Of a stretch of 64,000 nt of DNA, positions 13,001-28,000 are shown one piece after another. Source of the stretch: Crossaster papposus. Taxonomy: Eukaryota > Echinodermata > Asteroidea > Velatida > Solasteridae. The notes below the pieces were generated by a model, which ran no database searches, was not told the origin of the DNA, and worked only from the letters and a program-made list of their open reading frames with translations. A program made the position numbers and the translations under genes. Location: contig JBAIAA010000315.1 of assembly GCA_037893245.1 (NCBI GenBank), forward strand, positions 1,240,001 to 1,304,000, written 5' to 3'. The stretch's first letter is position 1, and every line of letters starts with the position of its first letter.

Positions 13001-16000
13001 GCACGCACGTTGTCAGCCTCTATGCTTTGGAGCCAGGTCTGCATCATAATCTGTAAAACTGCACTTGGTGGCGTTTGGTTATTTAAAAAAGGCACAACTT
13101 AAGAACCTCTAACATTTAAAGCAATTAATCGCTGACACTCGGTTAATTCAGCTACCTTTGATATCCAGCACCAAACTGACACTGATGCTAGGCTGGATGT
13201 CTGCATTCCACGCTCGGCAACGCAGTGACTCGCCGAGGTCACGCCCAGTCACCGATACGGTAGCAACACTCGTGCTGTTTATCAACCCATTGACATTGGT
13301 CCCATTGGTGACGTAGTCTAGAGAGAGTTCCTGACTCCCCACTGTCCAGTTGAATGCAGCCTCTGGATCTATCCCCGGTACCATGCACGTGAACTCGCGA
13401 TCGACTCCCTCCACCAGATAAGCCACACCTCCACTGGATGGGTAGACACCGGTAGAATCGGAAAACGAGATGTTCGTAGGAAGAACTAAATTAGATGAAA
13501 CCATATTTACATTTACAAATCACCTTTAGAATTCATAGTGTTTGTTATTTAAACAATAAACAAACTGGAATGCCTAATTAGTCTGTGTTGTACTTTGACA
13601 ATTGAACCAGGAATTCCTTTTTTTAAATCATAGATTTTTGCAAAAATCTAAGTAAATAAAATTAACGATCTCTATAAATTTCCATGGCAACTATTGACAC
13701 ACCATAAAATTCGCTTTGATACTATACTGGCATTCAATAGAAGTTTGACAAAAACCAACTTTCATGACTGAGGGCTAAAGCATTTTGGAGATTTGAACAG
13801 TTTTTAAGTGTGCCCGCTAACGTTTCAGTCAGTTATCTGTTAACGTTTGCTTTATCTATACGCACCGTTGATGTGCAGTGTAGCACTGACAGAGGGGTAC
13901 GGCTGCTGAGACTCTGTTGTGCTCGCTGCACACTTTACCACTTGCCCCTCATTGACTCTAGTTGGTGTGAAGCCCCAGTTGCCTGTAATGTTAACGAACT
14001 CATCGCCTGTTGCCGGTGAATGCACGGTGGTGTTTTGCATCAAGCCGTCTAGGTACCAGTCAATCGTCACAGTCGTTTGTCTTATCAGCATCTTACAGAT
14101 GAACGTTGTCGGTAGGCCTTGGTAAACCTCAGCTGTCGCCCTTAAGATGGTTCCATTGGAAACGTGCAGTGACATGTGCGATACCTTTGGCGATACTTTA
14201 AACAAATATACAATTTTGTTTTTTCAATGAGTGTATGAAGGATTCAGCAACCGCGTATAATGTGAGGCGTTCTGGCAAAATGAAACTGAACTGGGCACAG
14301 GGCATTTTGAAGAAAACTGCCAAATAATGAATGGTTGATATTTGTAATCTTTGGTATACATGTAGTTAGTATTTAAATAGTAGGCATTTATGCCTACTGT
14401 TTAAATACTAACTATACTAACTAAGTATAATGACAGTTTTTAAGTTTTTAAGGAAAAACAATCGACACTTTTCCATATCACATGTAAACAAAAGGCCCTT
14501 TTCTCAACATGTTACTTTAGCGACATGTTGATAAATGCAAACTTTAAACAGCCATAACTTGTTGATGAAATGTCTGATTGAAGTGCACTAAACACTATTG
14601 TCAGGAGAATTTTATTCTCTTTTCTAGTATAATAACTGTAATAACGCTCATTACAGTTCCGTCTCATTTTGCCAGAACCCCTCACATATATACAGTTCTA
14701 GTTGGAAGGTAGTTTACGTACGTTGTGTATGACAAATTTAGACCAGTTGTGCTTGTTGCGATATTCCAAAAGGGCTGGAGAGAAACGTATAATTATTTAG
14801 TATAAAAAACACTACCAAAAGGTACTATCGAAACGACGTCAGACTGCCTGTCGCCACCAAGAGTCATAAAACAATTAAATGTACGACTTACCTTTGACAT
14901 CAAGCGTAACACGGATGGCAATACCCGGATGTCCATCTGCATTCGACGCCTTGCACTGCAACATCAGTCCGTTATAGGCTGCCGTAGGTACCACAGTAGC
15001 TACACTCCTGCTGGTGACTAGCCCCAAGGTACCAGTCACGTGATCATAGTTTGCTGTGATTGGTTGGTCACCGATCGTCCAGGTGAAAGAGGCTCCTGGA
15101 TCGATGTCCGGCACGACGCAGGTAAACTGGTGTGTAAACCCATCCACGAGATATGCCGTGCCGTTAGTGCGTGGAAAGCTTCCATTTGAATCAGACAGAG
15201 TGATACGTAGAGGATATGCTATACAATAAAATATCAAGTTCGCGTTTATTAAAACGTACATATTGTAGTGTCTGAGTTGAACTTTATGTCATCCAACAGC
15301 GCGTGCATCTCCAGTATCCAAATTATATTATTTGTTTGGGTGATTTACGTATTGGCCTTAACCACTATAAAATCATAACGTTGTTTTTTGTATTTAAACT
15401 CGAAACAGAAAGATATTATTTCTCAAAGTACAAAAAACACAAACAAACCAGATCATCACAACGACACCTCTACTAAAATGTATTTGAGATGTCTCTCAAT
15501 ACGCCTTTAGTATGACTTGTTCAAATCATAGGCCATTGTCTTTCCATTTAAACAGTAAATTACATCTACAAGTTATATGTTGAATGATTTTGTTTGAAAC
15601 GATGATGACACGACTGTTTTATTTAACATACCAAAGACAGACAGTGCAACCTCAACTGATGCATACGGGCGAACGGACTCTGCAGTTTTAGCAATACACT
15701 TCACAACCTCAACGTGATTGGCCCAATTAGGAGCAAACGTCCAAGTTGCCGTCGTATTGACCAATCTGTCATCAGCTACAGCAGTTGGGTAGGTGGTGTT
15801 CTGCAGCGTGTTGTTAAGGTACCACTCTATGATTGGAGCTGGTCTGGTGTCCAGTATCTCACACGTAAAGGTATGTGCAATACCGTGGGTGACATCTGCG
15901 GCAGGTCCAAGCATGGCCCCGGTAGAATCGTAGAGTGTCAAGGACAGCAGTGTCGGTGGAACTATAAATTAACAAACAGCGGCAGATTTTAAACGTAGGA

Positions 16001-19000
16001 TACACCATTTGCAGATTTTTTACTACCGAATTATTAAGAAATAGCTTACTTATTTGAAAGTAAATAATGGTTGTAGGCATCCAGCAAAATAATTTCGCTA
16101 GATATCCTGTAATTGTTCAAAAAAGAATTGCGATCGCTGCAAGAACATTATAAGAATCATTGCCCGACGCCGGTTGAAAAAGAACGACGCTTTCTTGCCT
16201 TCCTCGGCATCCATGATTGTAAAACGTCTGACAGTCCAGTTAAACGATATTTACTATAAAATACAACCCCCAAAATCAACTAATTCATAATAATTCAAGC
16301 AATTACCAATGGTGTATATTCTACCCTTAATGTCACATAAGTAAAAGCTGTAATCTTCAAAAAGGAATGTTTGATGTCCTTTGAAGAGAGAGTCTTTGTT
16401 TCTCAGTCAACCGCAGATAATTGTCTACAAATCAGATGTCAGATTAACTGGCACGGATTCACCTATGTTGTTAATAATATCATTAACATTTATTTGTATG
16501 CATTCAAGTAGAATTCGAGAACCATACCTTAAAGATAACAATATTAAAGAACAATCCCCATTAAATTAGTGCATAAGGGTTCTTTCTACACTTGCCTTTA
16601 ACGTCTAGGTATATGGTGACTTCGACGCCGGAATAGTCATTGTGGCTAGACGCGTGACAGTTGAGAGATTTCCTGTGCATGGACCAGACAACTGACAACG
16701 TTGCATAACTGGTACTGGTGGTTAAGAAGTTGTTCTTCTGATGAGTGGTCGTGTCTGGAGATATAACTTGACCTCCCAGCGTCCACACAAATGATGCCCC
16801 TGGGTCAATGTCTGGCACCACGCATTTGAACTGATGATAGGTTCCAGACACAATGTTAGCGGTTTCATCTGTCCGGTAGTGTTCGTTTGAGTCAGTCAGA
16901 TTCATGCTCGTCGGGAGAACTGCAAAACCAAAAGACGGACAGTTTTCAGTTCGATCAATTGGCCAATCCAGTAGACCAACACACGTACCACCCACAAAAG
17001 TTACCATTCACGGTGCGTGATTTTAAAGTCCGACAAAATTGTTGGGAATCAGTAAAAATAATGTGTGGCCTTTTCTTAAGCCAAAGGCATTACCTAGCTT
17101 GTATGTTGTAAATTATACTATAGCCATTTGAGATAGCTGCAGGGCGTGGCCTATTGAACCAGGGTATTATGGATTGGTCCATGTATAAATCCCTAACTCC
17201 CGAGGGTTTGTGCAAAATCATATTGATTTGAGAGGATTTTTGAGGGTTAGGGTGTTGTCATTTGTAGACAAAGAACAAACCTGAGTTCTAAGAAAAACAA
17301 GAACAACTGGTTATGCTTGCCCAATCTAGTTTGACCCCTTGACGCCGGTATTGATTCCTCACTCACCAGATTACACACATGAATGCACAGCAGCTGATGC
17401 CTATGTGTACTTAACCAGTGTGTACCTTAACTCAATCCGAGGCGGTTTAGGCCATTTGTACCAGAAAGCACACCCACGTATTTCCGGCCTTGCTTTCTTG
17501 CTTGCTACCGGCCTCGCTCGTGACGTGTTTATGCGTCATCTGGTTTGAATCTGGGGAAACTTTGCGTGTATATACGTCCTCCGGCGCGAACTGGTTAATG
17601 TACAATGAACTCGAGCATGTAGCTGTAGAACACGCTATGTTCACAGCTGACAAAACCATTCCGATTACGGATTAGTGGGCCGCAGCCACAGCCGCTCCCC
17701 GGCGTCAAGGGGTTAAGACTTTCCATCGAAGTGAAATTAATGGTATACAAATTGTATAGAGCATTTTTTGTTTAAGTTCAACCGCTTCTACAGGGGCTAG
17801 CACGTCACATTTACCTGTGTTTAAATGAGGAACTTGCGAATTATTAAATTCGTTGACCCAAAATTTTATTTTTCAAAATAGAGATATAAAAACGTCAGCA
17901 AAATGTACTTCTTACCCATACTTTGAGTGGTGATGTCATCAATCGCAATGTCTCCCTGAAAGTCGCTGCCCCGTACGGCCTCAATCGCTACTCGGAAGTT
18001 CCGTGTGATATTTGTTATATTTATCTCAGCCTGGAGCCACGTTGTTCCGTTAGTCTGTTCACCGATCAGTGTGAACAGGAGGTTTCTCTCATCCAGCAAT
18101 CCGTAACTTTCGTTTACAGGAATTTGGTACACGTTGAGAGTTCCTAATACATTAGGGAATTAAAAGACGACTGAAGGCAACTTGGATTACCTAAAGAACA
18201 GTAAAGGTCTCCAGTACGTACCTTTAATGAATTTAAAACAATATGAAAACGTACATACCAATTGCACTTCCATGCATGCTGTACCAGAAGTTAACAAACC
18301 ATGTTAGCCCAGGATAGTCTGGATCGTAATCGAATGTGCCGCTCAGAAGCACGGCATTATCTCCAACGCTCTGTGGACTACTTGCCTCGAAGTAGCAATA
18401 ATGACCAGTGCTACCTGTCAAGATCAAACCGATTAATACGTTTTCTTTAATGACCAGAATTTTGTCAGCGATCGTTAACGTTTCCTCAAGATCAATACAC
18501 ATGAATTGTATACTTGTAGGTGTTAGCTAGTATTGTGTTTAGTGTATGTCATTGTAAAGTGGTCAATCTGGATCATTTATGAACATGGTTTTCGAATGTG
18601 TACCTTTGTTGTTTATGTGGCTAATTTAAAAGCTATTGGGGAGGAGAATAGGGAGTAGAAGGGAGAGAAGGAAGGGGAAGGAACAGGAGGAGGAGGAGAA
18701 AAAGGAGGAGGAGAAGCCGAAGGAGGAGGTGCCGCAGCTAGAAGAAGCAGCATGAGAAGCAGCAGGAGGAGCAGCAGGAAGAGCAGCAGAAAAAGCAGCA
18801 AGAGGAGCAGCAGGATCAGCAGCAGGAGAACCAGCAGGAGGACCAGCAGCATCGGCATCAAACAAACAAACAAACAAAACCCAAAATACTGTCTCGTAGC
18901 TGTCTTCCGACCTCACAGAGAGCTGATTGATCAACTACATATACATGTACATTATGACGAATATGAGTGCAAACAAATGTCTCTGTTCTAATTTCTTGCT

Positions 19001-22000
19001 TTAGTACACCTTACCACCTATAGTCTTATCGTAATCTGGGCCAGTCCCATCGGATTCTGTTGGTCCTTGATGTTGACACATCCAGTCCGTGTTGTCATCA
19101 GTGGACTGGCTCCATCCGCAGGTATTGCTCTCAAAGTTGCAGTCGGCACATGTGACTACAATAAAAGAATTATGTAGGAATTATTCCGTTTTGGTAATTT
19201 TCATGAAATAACTAGTACTTTCGTTGCTTCTTATGAATTTCTCAATTATCAGATGCTGCCGTTTTATTTCCGTTTCTTTGTCGAGCACCATGTATATTTT
19301 ATGCGTGGGGAGGGGGAGGGAAGGGGGAGAGGGGTATACGTTAAAAAGGGAGAATTGCATGATAACACGTGCTGAAAGTAGAGAGATTTTCACAGCTCAC
19401 CTAGCCTTTAAAACAATCTCAAAGGTGGGGGACCAGGCCCAATTCCCTGTGAAGGCGAAGTACAGTTAAGGGGCGATTCTGTCTCCACTATTATGGCAAC
19501 CTCGATTCCATGGATTCGAGCAGTACTTCTACCTGCTCTATTGCCAAATTGTATTGGATCATTTGCAAGCTCAACAATCGTGCACACGTTCGCGAATTAG
19601 GTGTAAGGTAAGATACATGTAGACGGTATAAAGGTAGGTCGAGTAGGCCTATTGTCATTAGCATAATTAGGTACAGAATAATTTGGTGCTTGAAAGTGAT
19701 TTTTTGGTATCAGGTTTCTGGGGAAAAAAAATGAATTCGTCGAGATGGCACGGTTACTTTCAAAGTTAATTATTTAAATATAACTGTCTAGTTAATATAT
19801 CGCAATACATTTTTACGCCAAATTTTTCTCGAGGTGGAATAGACAATTCACATTGAACACTTTGCTATTGCACCGTATCCGTATCAAACCAGAATACGGT
19901 AAGCAATTGTTTCCTAGCTCGAGCTTACTATAGACCTGAGACCTCGGGAGGCATGGCTTTGTTTGAATATGCGCTTTTATATGGGAGCAAAGTCAGGACA
20001 CTAGACAAACTTGTCCATATGTCATTATGCCTTAGGGTTGTTGGAAACAAGATTGGAAATGAAGTAAGCTCGGAATGAAATTGTACTTGGCTGTCACATT
20101 ATGACGGAAAGCAGCGTACGTACGCACCTTGAGATTGAATGTCATCAATGGCAATATATCCGTAACTGTAATAACTATCATGAATCGCTTTAAATGCGAT
20201 ACGGAAGCCACTGGTTAAATCCGAAATCTGCAGCTCAGCTTCAAGCCACGTTCTGGAGTTAGTTTGCTGGCCACTTATCGTGAAGATAACCTCGCCTTCA
20301 CTCACTAATCCACTGAGTGGTGTCTTGTAGACATTAAGTGTACCTGTTCAAATCACAAACGTAGGAAACATTATCATATAAAACATGATCCAGTAAAAAC
20401 AACCATTCAACAATATTTTAATTCTATGATGTATAACCATGTATACTCGGCAGTATACTCTGCCAAAAGGTCGACCTGCAATTTGCTTGCGCGGCGACTG
20501 AACTGCTGCCAGCATCAAGCAGACAAATAATGCTCAGGTCGAACAAATGAGAAATAGCGTGATTATCACAGAACAAGGGGCGACAATCTCCAAATATTTA
20601 GAGTCATGCTCATGTCAGTCAACCTCGACGCAACTATCTTGTCTGAAAATGACACGATGCAATTTTGCATATGTCACTCCCAAAAAACAAAAATCTATAG
20701 ACATCTATAGCACGCTTCATAGAGCTCTAAGGAGCTCTTAGAAAAGTGTACTTTCTATAGAAACCTGCGGAATCGTCTATAAAATATATTTGTTCTATTT
20801 AATCCTGTAGAACTTCTATAGAACTTGAATTTGTATAGAAATTGCACTTTACAGAAACTGAAGAAAAGTATATTGGAAATGAAATATATAGACTTCTATA
20901 GAAATTAATACAATGTACATGTATATAGACTTGGATAGAAAGGAAATATATAGACTAATTCTATATAAATTAAATACATCGTATATAGACTTCTCTATAT
21001 AAATTTCTTTGCTTATTTCTATACAAATATTTCAGTCTTTCTAAAGTTGTAAACATTGTCAAAGGTGTACGTAGGTTATAATGTAACAAAACTGACGTGT
21101 TAAATTTGCAATATGTTGTTGGGTTTGTTAAACACTGTTCTCAGATGTGATTTTAAATTGATGGTGAATACAAAATGGCTTACTTGTACAACAATGAATA
21201 TGCATTCTGTCAAATGTAGAAAGGCTCCGTATAGCGCTTTAATACTTTAAAATTGTATAGGAATTCGAGAGATTTCAAATACAATTTTTTATATAAAATC
21301 TATAGAAACATGCATTCAATTTCTTAAGAAACACTATAGATTTCTCTATAGATCATATAGAAATCGTATTTCGTAAATTCCACAACAATTATATAGAAAA
21401 GTACAATTATATTCTAAAGAATGTCTATAGGACGTTTATATGGAAATTCTAAAGAAAATGGGCCAAAATTCTTCAGAATTTATATACACTTTCTATAGGA
21501 TTCTTTAGAACCAAATCTATAGAAACACACTAAGAAGTTTCTATAGAAATTATATAAATTGTTTTTGTTTATATAATTCTATAGAAATATATAAACCCTA
21601 TTTGTGTAAGGGTTGGATACGTCACTGATTCAAAGCGGACACGGGCAGTGGCAGAAAAGAAATGTCATCTAAATTGCTCCAAATTCATATCCTGAGTTAA
21701 GTTGTTAAAATCCAAATTCTGATCCAATGGGTTGTTGACACCTTTCTCTTGGTTTTTACATACTTACCCACATAGCTCCCGTACATGTTGTACCAGAAAC
21801 TGAAGCACCACATGACCTGTGTGCTGTCGTACGTAATTGGAGGGCTCAAAAACACGGCATTATCCTGACTATAGCGATAGCCAGCGGAGTAATAGTAAAA
21901 TCCGCTTGAATCTGAAAACAAGACGAAATTTGACCAGTATACAAATAATATCTTAATTCGAGGTGACGATCCAAAAAATTCGCGTGATTTGTACCTTACA

Positions 22001-25000
22001 ATAATTTATTTTAATATAATTTTAGTTTGTTTTTTAAGTTAAAATTTTATAATAAACAAACATTTCTGTTAATCAATTATAACGTTTTCAAACGTGTATT
22101 TGTGCATTTTAACTTAAAAAACTGCCAACAAACATATAACTAACGTATACTGCCAATTTTCTCTGTAACTTTAAAGTAAACGGGCTGGCAACAGACGTGT
22201 TTTTTTGTTCAAACAAACTGGTCTGTCATCAATACATTTTACAAATTATAACAGTTCAATGAAATAACAAAAAATACTGGTTTTCTGTAAAATTACACTG
22301 CAATGTTTTGTACAGCAGTAGTAAAAAATAATATCTCATGTCCCGAATCCGGCAGCTGAGTGTGGATTCTACGTAGTACGTCTATACATTTATTCAGCAT
22401 TTCGCATTTAGCTTAGTCTTGGTCAAAACCAAGCTAGCCCGTTCATTTGTTCCGCGGCGCGCCGTCCGTATTATCTGGGCTTATTGAGGGCGCCCTTAAT
22501 TATCGCCAGATTCCTGGATTTCTTCCACTAACTTGGTCTTGGCGCAATTAAGCGTCACGTGAACCCGGAAAATTCCGAGGACATTCCAAGCATAGCTCAA
22601 ATAGCTACTCGCCCCCGCATGCGCGCTAAGTCGTTTTTGTTTAATGTAGTGTTCGATTATTATAGTCTGGTTCCCAGACCAAATATTTCTGACTATTTGT
22701 GATTTTTCATTTATTATTCAGCCGTTAATGTCACGTGACCAAAAACTGGAGGAATTGCTTAACGTTCGCGATGTTCGAGTGTTTCCAGGTTTTTATAAAA
22801 AAAAATAATCACATTAGCAAAGGTCAACACCAGACGAAATGCCTAATAATATCACAGTCATTGTAGTCATTGTGCTATTTTTTGGTAAGAGCCGTTAGAA
22901 TTTGAATTGTTGCGTCGTCATAGCTACGCTGCTTGTATCGCGTCATTATCTATTTTTTGTCGCCGGCGGCTACCTGACCTACACTATAATTTAGACGTAT
23001 AGCCAAATGTGGTTTCTAATGGCCCTGTCACACCAGAACGTTTTAGGCCAACGCGTGAGTAGCGCGTTAAAAATAGTTGATACGCTGGCAAACGCTGAAC
23101 TTCCACAGAAAAAGTCAAGTGGAACCGTGATTTCAGCGTGTCCATAACGCGTTGATAACGGGTTCATAGCGTTCGCCAGCGCGTGAATAACGCGTTAGTA
23201 ACGCGCTCGACGACTGATGAACGACTGCCCAGCGCGTAAGTAGCGCGGTCCAACGCGCGCCAGCGTACGGCAACGACCACATGATTAGTTGTACAAAAAG
23301 ACGACGCGCTACTACAGTAATTGCCCTGTCACACCAGAACGTTTTAGGCCAACGTGTTGGAATTTCGGCAACACGCGGGTAAACGTTGACCAACGCTAGG
23401 CCAGCGTTCGCAACGCGCTGAGCGCGTTACCCACACGCTGGAACACGCTGTCACACGCTGAGGCAGAAATACATTTTTCAACATACCTAAAACATTTCAG
23501 CGTTTGCCAGCGTGTGACTGCACACGATGGCGGCGCGCAGGGAGGCCGTTACTGACGCGTCGAACGCGCTAGACGATCGTTACCAACCCACTACTCTCAC
23601 GCTGGCGACCCGCTGTCGTATTTTTACTATAAATCAGTGATGCGTTCCTTACACGCTGAGCGCGTTCCTCACACGCTACTCACGCGCTGGCATACGCTAT
23701 GAACCCGTTATTAACCTGTATGGACACGCTGAAATCACGGTTCCACTTGACTTTTTTTCTGTGAAAGTTCAGCAATTGCCAGCGTATCAACTATTTTTAA
23801 CGCGCTACTCATGCATTGGCCTAAAACGTTCTTGTGTGGCAGGGCCATAACCAGCGTGTCGCAAGCGTACGCCAGCGTACGCCAGCGTGCGCCAGCGTAT
23901 GAGTAGCGGTTTGATAACGATCGTCTAGCGTGTTCGACGCGTGAGTAACAAACCTCTAACGCTCTGCCAGCGTGTACAGTGACACGCTGGCAAACGCTGG
24001 AAATTGTATGTATGTTGAAAAAAAAAAATTTCCTCAGCGTGTGACAGCATGTCTCAGCGCGTGAGTAACGCTCTCAGCGTGTTGCTAACGCTGGCCTAGC
24101 GTTGGTCAGCGTTTGCCAGTGTGTTGCCAAAATTACAACACGTTACTCACGCGTTGGCCTAAAATGGTCTGGTGTGACAGGGCCATTACACGTCCGGTCA
24201 GGTAGCCGCCGGCGACAAAAAATGGAAAAGTAATTTTATTCATTTTTCGCTACTATTTTGTAATCGTACAACAGCAGCCAGTACATTTTTGCGTCTGTTA
24301 ACTGTCAGAAAATTTGTTCACGTCACGCATGCGACACCGCGAAACTAGACTTTTCTGTGTCTAACAATTTAACTAATACATGGAAATCTACCTTGCCACA
24401 TACTAATATTTGGTATTTTCTTTAAAACGGTAAGAAATTTTAATATTGTTGGCTGTCAGAATTATTAATCGATTAAAATAAATCACCTCATGTTAAATAA
24501 ACCATTTGTTTTGGAATGTTTTGGCATAAATAGGTCAAATTAAAACAGGGGCGCGGACAATGATGTGCACGAAGTGAACCATTTGAAGTTAAACTTAGGT
24601 GTCCATGCACATGAGCTTGAGCCCAATTTGGGAATATATCCCAATTCTTGGATTCGTGTGTTTGTTTTCTAAGAAATTAACGTTCTTTGCATAACTTTAT
24701 AATTGTAAAAAATGTATACGCCAAAAGCCTTTAATGAAAAAAAGGGGCCGGGTTAAACTCTTTTACTGAAATTTCTAGTGAATATAATTGTCCACTTGTT
24801 TTTAATATCGAGGATCAAACTTGAATTTTCTACATCCTTTTTGCAAAACAATAAACGTATGTCAACTATTCTATGGACTTACGCACTGTTGCGTGAAAGT
24901 CATCCACTCTGTCAGAAAACTACAATTCTCTATACAATTATAGAGTTGTAAACTAGTTTAACAAATGTTATTACTCTTATATATTACTGTATAGTTTAAG

Positions 25001-28000
25001 AACAACGAACAAAGAAAAAGTGTTTTCAAACATTGAAAAGCTTTTTATTATTTAGTGCCGTTTTCCAAGCCCTAAATAAGTTGCCTTTTTCGTTCAGTAT
25101 GACAATAAGGATGGAGCCTTACACGGACCGAAGACAGAGTTAAAAAAATACACAAGTTTTCGACGCACGGTCGTCTGCTGCACTCGCATTTGGTATTGAA
25201 TCCTAAACATTAGCTTACACAGATATGTCTATCGAAGCAAGTCACCAGGCAAATTGTTCGAGGACAAAAATTTATAAATGTTAATCTTCAAAAAGTTTTT
25301 GGAAGTAACCTTCCACTCAATATAAAACATTATATTGTTCACATGTTGTTCTTTGACGCTTGATTGATATTTTTATTGCAATTAGTTATAGGTCTTAACG
25401 ACTATTTTGGGAGTGTCACGCAAACAGGTAGCCACGCGCGCCTTGACTAAAGGCTACCTATTCCAATAGCGATTTTTGTAATAAAACAATAACCATACCG
25501 CCAATAGTTCTGTCAAATGCAGGCCCAGCACTTGAATGTGGTGAAGGTCCTTGATGTCGAATCCAGTCTCTGTAATCGTATGTTACCTGCGACCAGCCAC
25601 AAGGACCCTCTTCAAATGTGCAGCTAAAGACACTGAAGTCCTCTGAAGAAAAACAGGAAATTTACAAGGTAACATATTTCTGTTTTCTACAGTTTTCACG
25701 GTGTTTTGAATTTGGGGTGATGGATCAACAATAAATAACTCAAAACATCAGTTAGAATTCGTCTCGTCGTCCATTTAATCAAGTTACAGAGACCAGCCCC
25801 CTTCGAGCGCTTAAGCGTGTTATATACGATGGGTTTTATAATTATTCAGGCTCGTTTTAATCACGCTTTAAAATAGAGTTCTTATTTTATATTTGTTTGT
25901 AAACGTAAAATTTCTTCAAGTCTATTAAAACAAATGTGTTTCCCAAAAGACAATTTAGTCTCCTAATTTAAGTTTAAGTTTTTACCCAATGACCGCCACA
26001 ACATTATTGCATAAGTTTTCATCTTTGTACGAGTGCTCCGATTTCAAGAGTCAACATGGACTTTAGGTTTTCGAAAGCGATAGGTCAATTTTTGGCATGC
26101 GAACCGGTCGCTGAGCCTGCCAGATATTTCCGGCCTTGCCCGTGATGTGTTTACCCGTCATCCGTTTTAAATTCCAGAAACAAAACTTTATATTACCGTC
26201 CTCTGAAGCGAACTGGTTAAAAGCAATCCCTACAATTTGAAATGAGTAAAAGTGTAAACATTTTCCGAAACTCGAGAAAAAAGAGGAATCAACAAACCTG
26301 ATATTGATATATCGTCAATCGCGATGTACACTGTATATCCCCAATACGAGTTCACCCGACGAATTGCCTCCAGGGCAATTCTGAAACCTTGAGGAGATAC
26401 ATTGGGAGCATACATCTCGAGTTCGCGCCATTCATAACGACCAGTTGTCTGTTGGGTCGTGTAGATAGCCTGCCCATCACTCGGCTGTCCATTCATAGGG
26501 AACTGGATAACCCGCAGTGTGGCTACGTTAGTGATCAATGAAAATAAAACGGTTTTTCTTGAGTGTTTCACGGAAATACGCGCCATCTTGTTCACGGGGC
26601 AAATTTACACGCGTTGCTAGTGTACGGATCGTTGATCGAAAACGTTTGCACTTCCAAGTCATTATGCATTCATTCTAAAACGTGTGCACGTTCATCCTGA
26701 GCTACGCAGAGTTTAACGAGCTCTTGAATTGTCGCCATCAAACCCTGCGGACATTCGCAGCAATCATTAAACAAGTTGTCCAATACGTGATATGAACGTC
26801 CACCTCTGGTAAAATGACAATTTCTACCACTTTGTTTAATTTTATTGGCGTTTACGTAGCTTTTTAGTCTTGTATGTTTCTTATTCTATGTAATATATAA
26901 TAGCAAGGCTTTATTTCACGTTCTGTACGTCAATTTCTACAATTTTTCCGATTAATTCAATTTTTACGTGGGAGGGTGAACTTTTACGTGGGAGGGTGAA
27001 CATTTGTGAGAACACCTCAGATTTCCAAGCGAATGGACCAATAGAAATGCGCGTTGGTTCGCATGCCTTTGGCTGTTTTTCGAACCCCAGCTTTGTCTTC
27101 GTCTCAGGCTTCATTCATACAGTTTAGCAATAGGCTGTAGCCGGAGATGGACCCAAAGCCAGGGTTTGGGAAATGGCCTTGGACTGTTTGTAACAGAGGC
27201 TCTGATTGGGCGCGTACAAGCGCTGCGTGGCTCAGAATGGCGCACTTCTAGCAATTAGCGCTTGTTTTGTTTGGCCCTTGAACAAGATGGTGCATATTAC
27301 CGTAAAACACCTTATTGGTTGGTTTATGGCTATCCTCATTCATAATTTCGTATTTCTCATTCTTCCTTCCTATTTGTCTGTGTGTGTCATAAGTAGTAAT
27401 GTGGGAGCATTTGACACCTCCTTTTTCGTGTATTTGTTTTGTTAATTTCAGTTCTTGAGTAAAAAGTTTTTCCCCTAAAAGTAGTAAACATCGTTGCGCA
27501 ATGGCAAGGAACGTCAATAAAAGCCCAACGGTGTATAGGCAGTCGATAACTCGATCATCTTTTGGTAATGTAAACAAATGGGATAATTTGCCTATTTTTT
27601 TTGCGGTGCGTATAGGTTTCTCTCATTGTATTTCCGTGTTTTCCTCAAAATTATCATCGGGATATTCAAGTGCAGTTCCCGCTAGTATTATGAGCACCGT
27701 GCACAAGCTTTTATTTCCCAACGGCATTTGACAACGATGTTTACTACTTTTTTTTTGGGGGGGGGGGGGGGGGGGGGGGGGTGGAGGGGGATATCAACAT
27801 TTAGTGTTTGTGCCATTACTCATATATTTATCACCTATTGGGGAAATATTTTACTCAACAATTGGTTATTGTGCCGTTATTGCCACTTGGCAGTCTTGCA
27901 AATTTTATATATTTATTTGTTTAATTTACAGGTACATTTATTTATCCAGAATCGTTTAGAATCTACATAAAATTAAACTATTTCCACATTCAAAATACAC

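Noticed and set aside
18613-18934. Poly-Leu and poly-Ala ORFs
   Set aside because: Products of the AGG/CAG microsatellite.
23133-23393. 86-aa ORF repeated at 46018-46278
   Set aside because: Its near-identical second copy comes from the composite transposon; the peptide simply translates short GCGT repeats.
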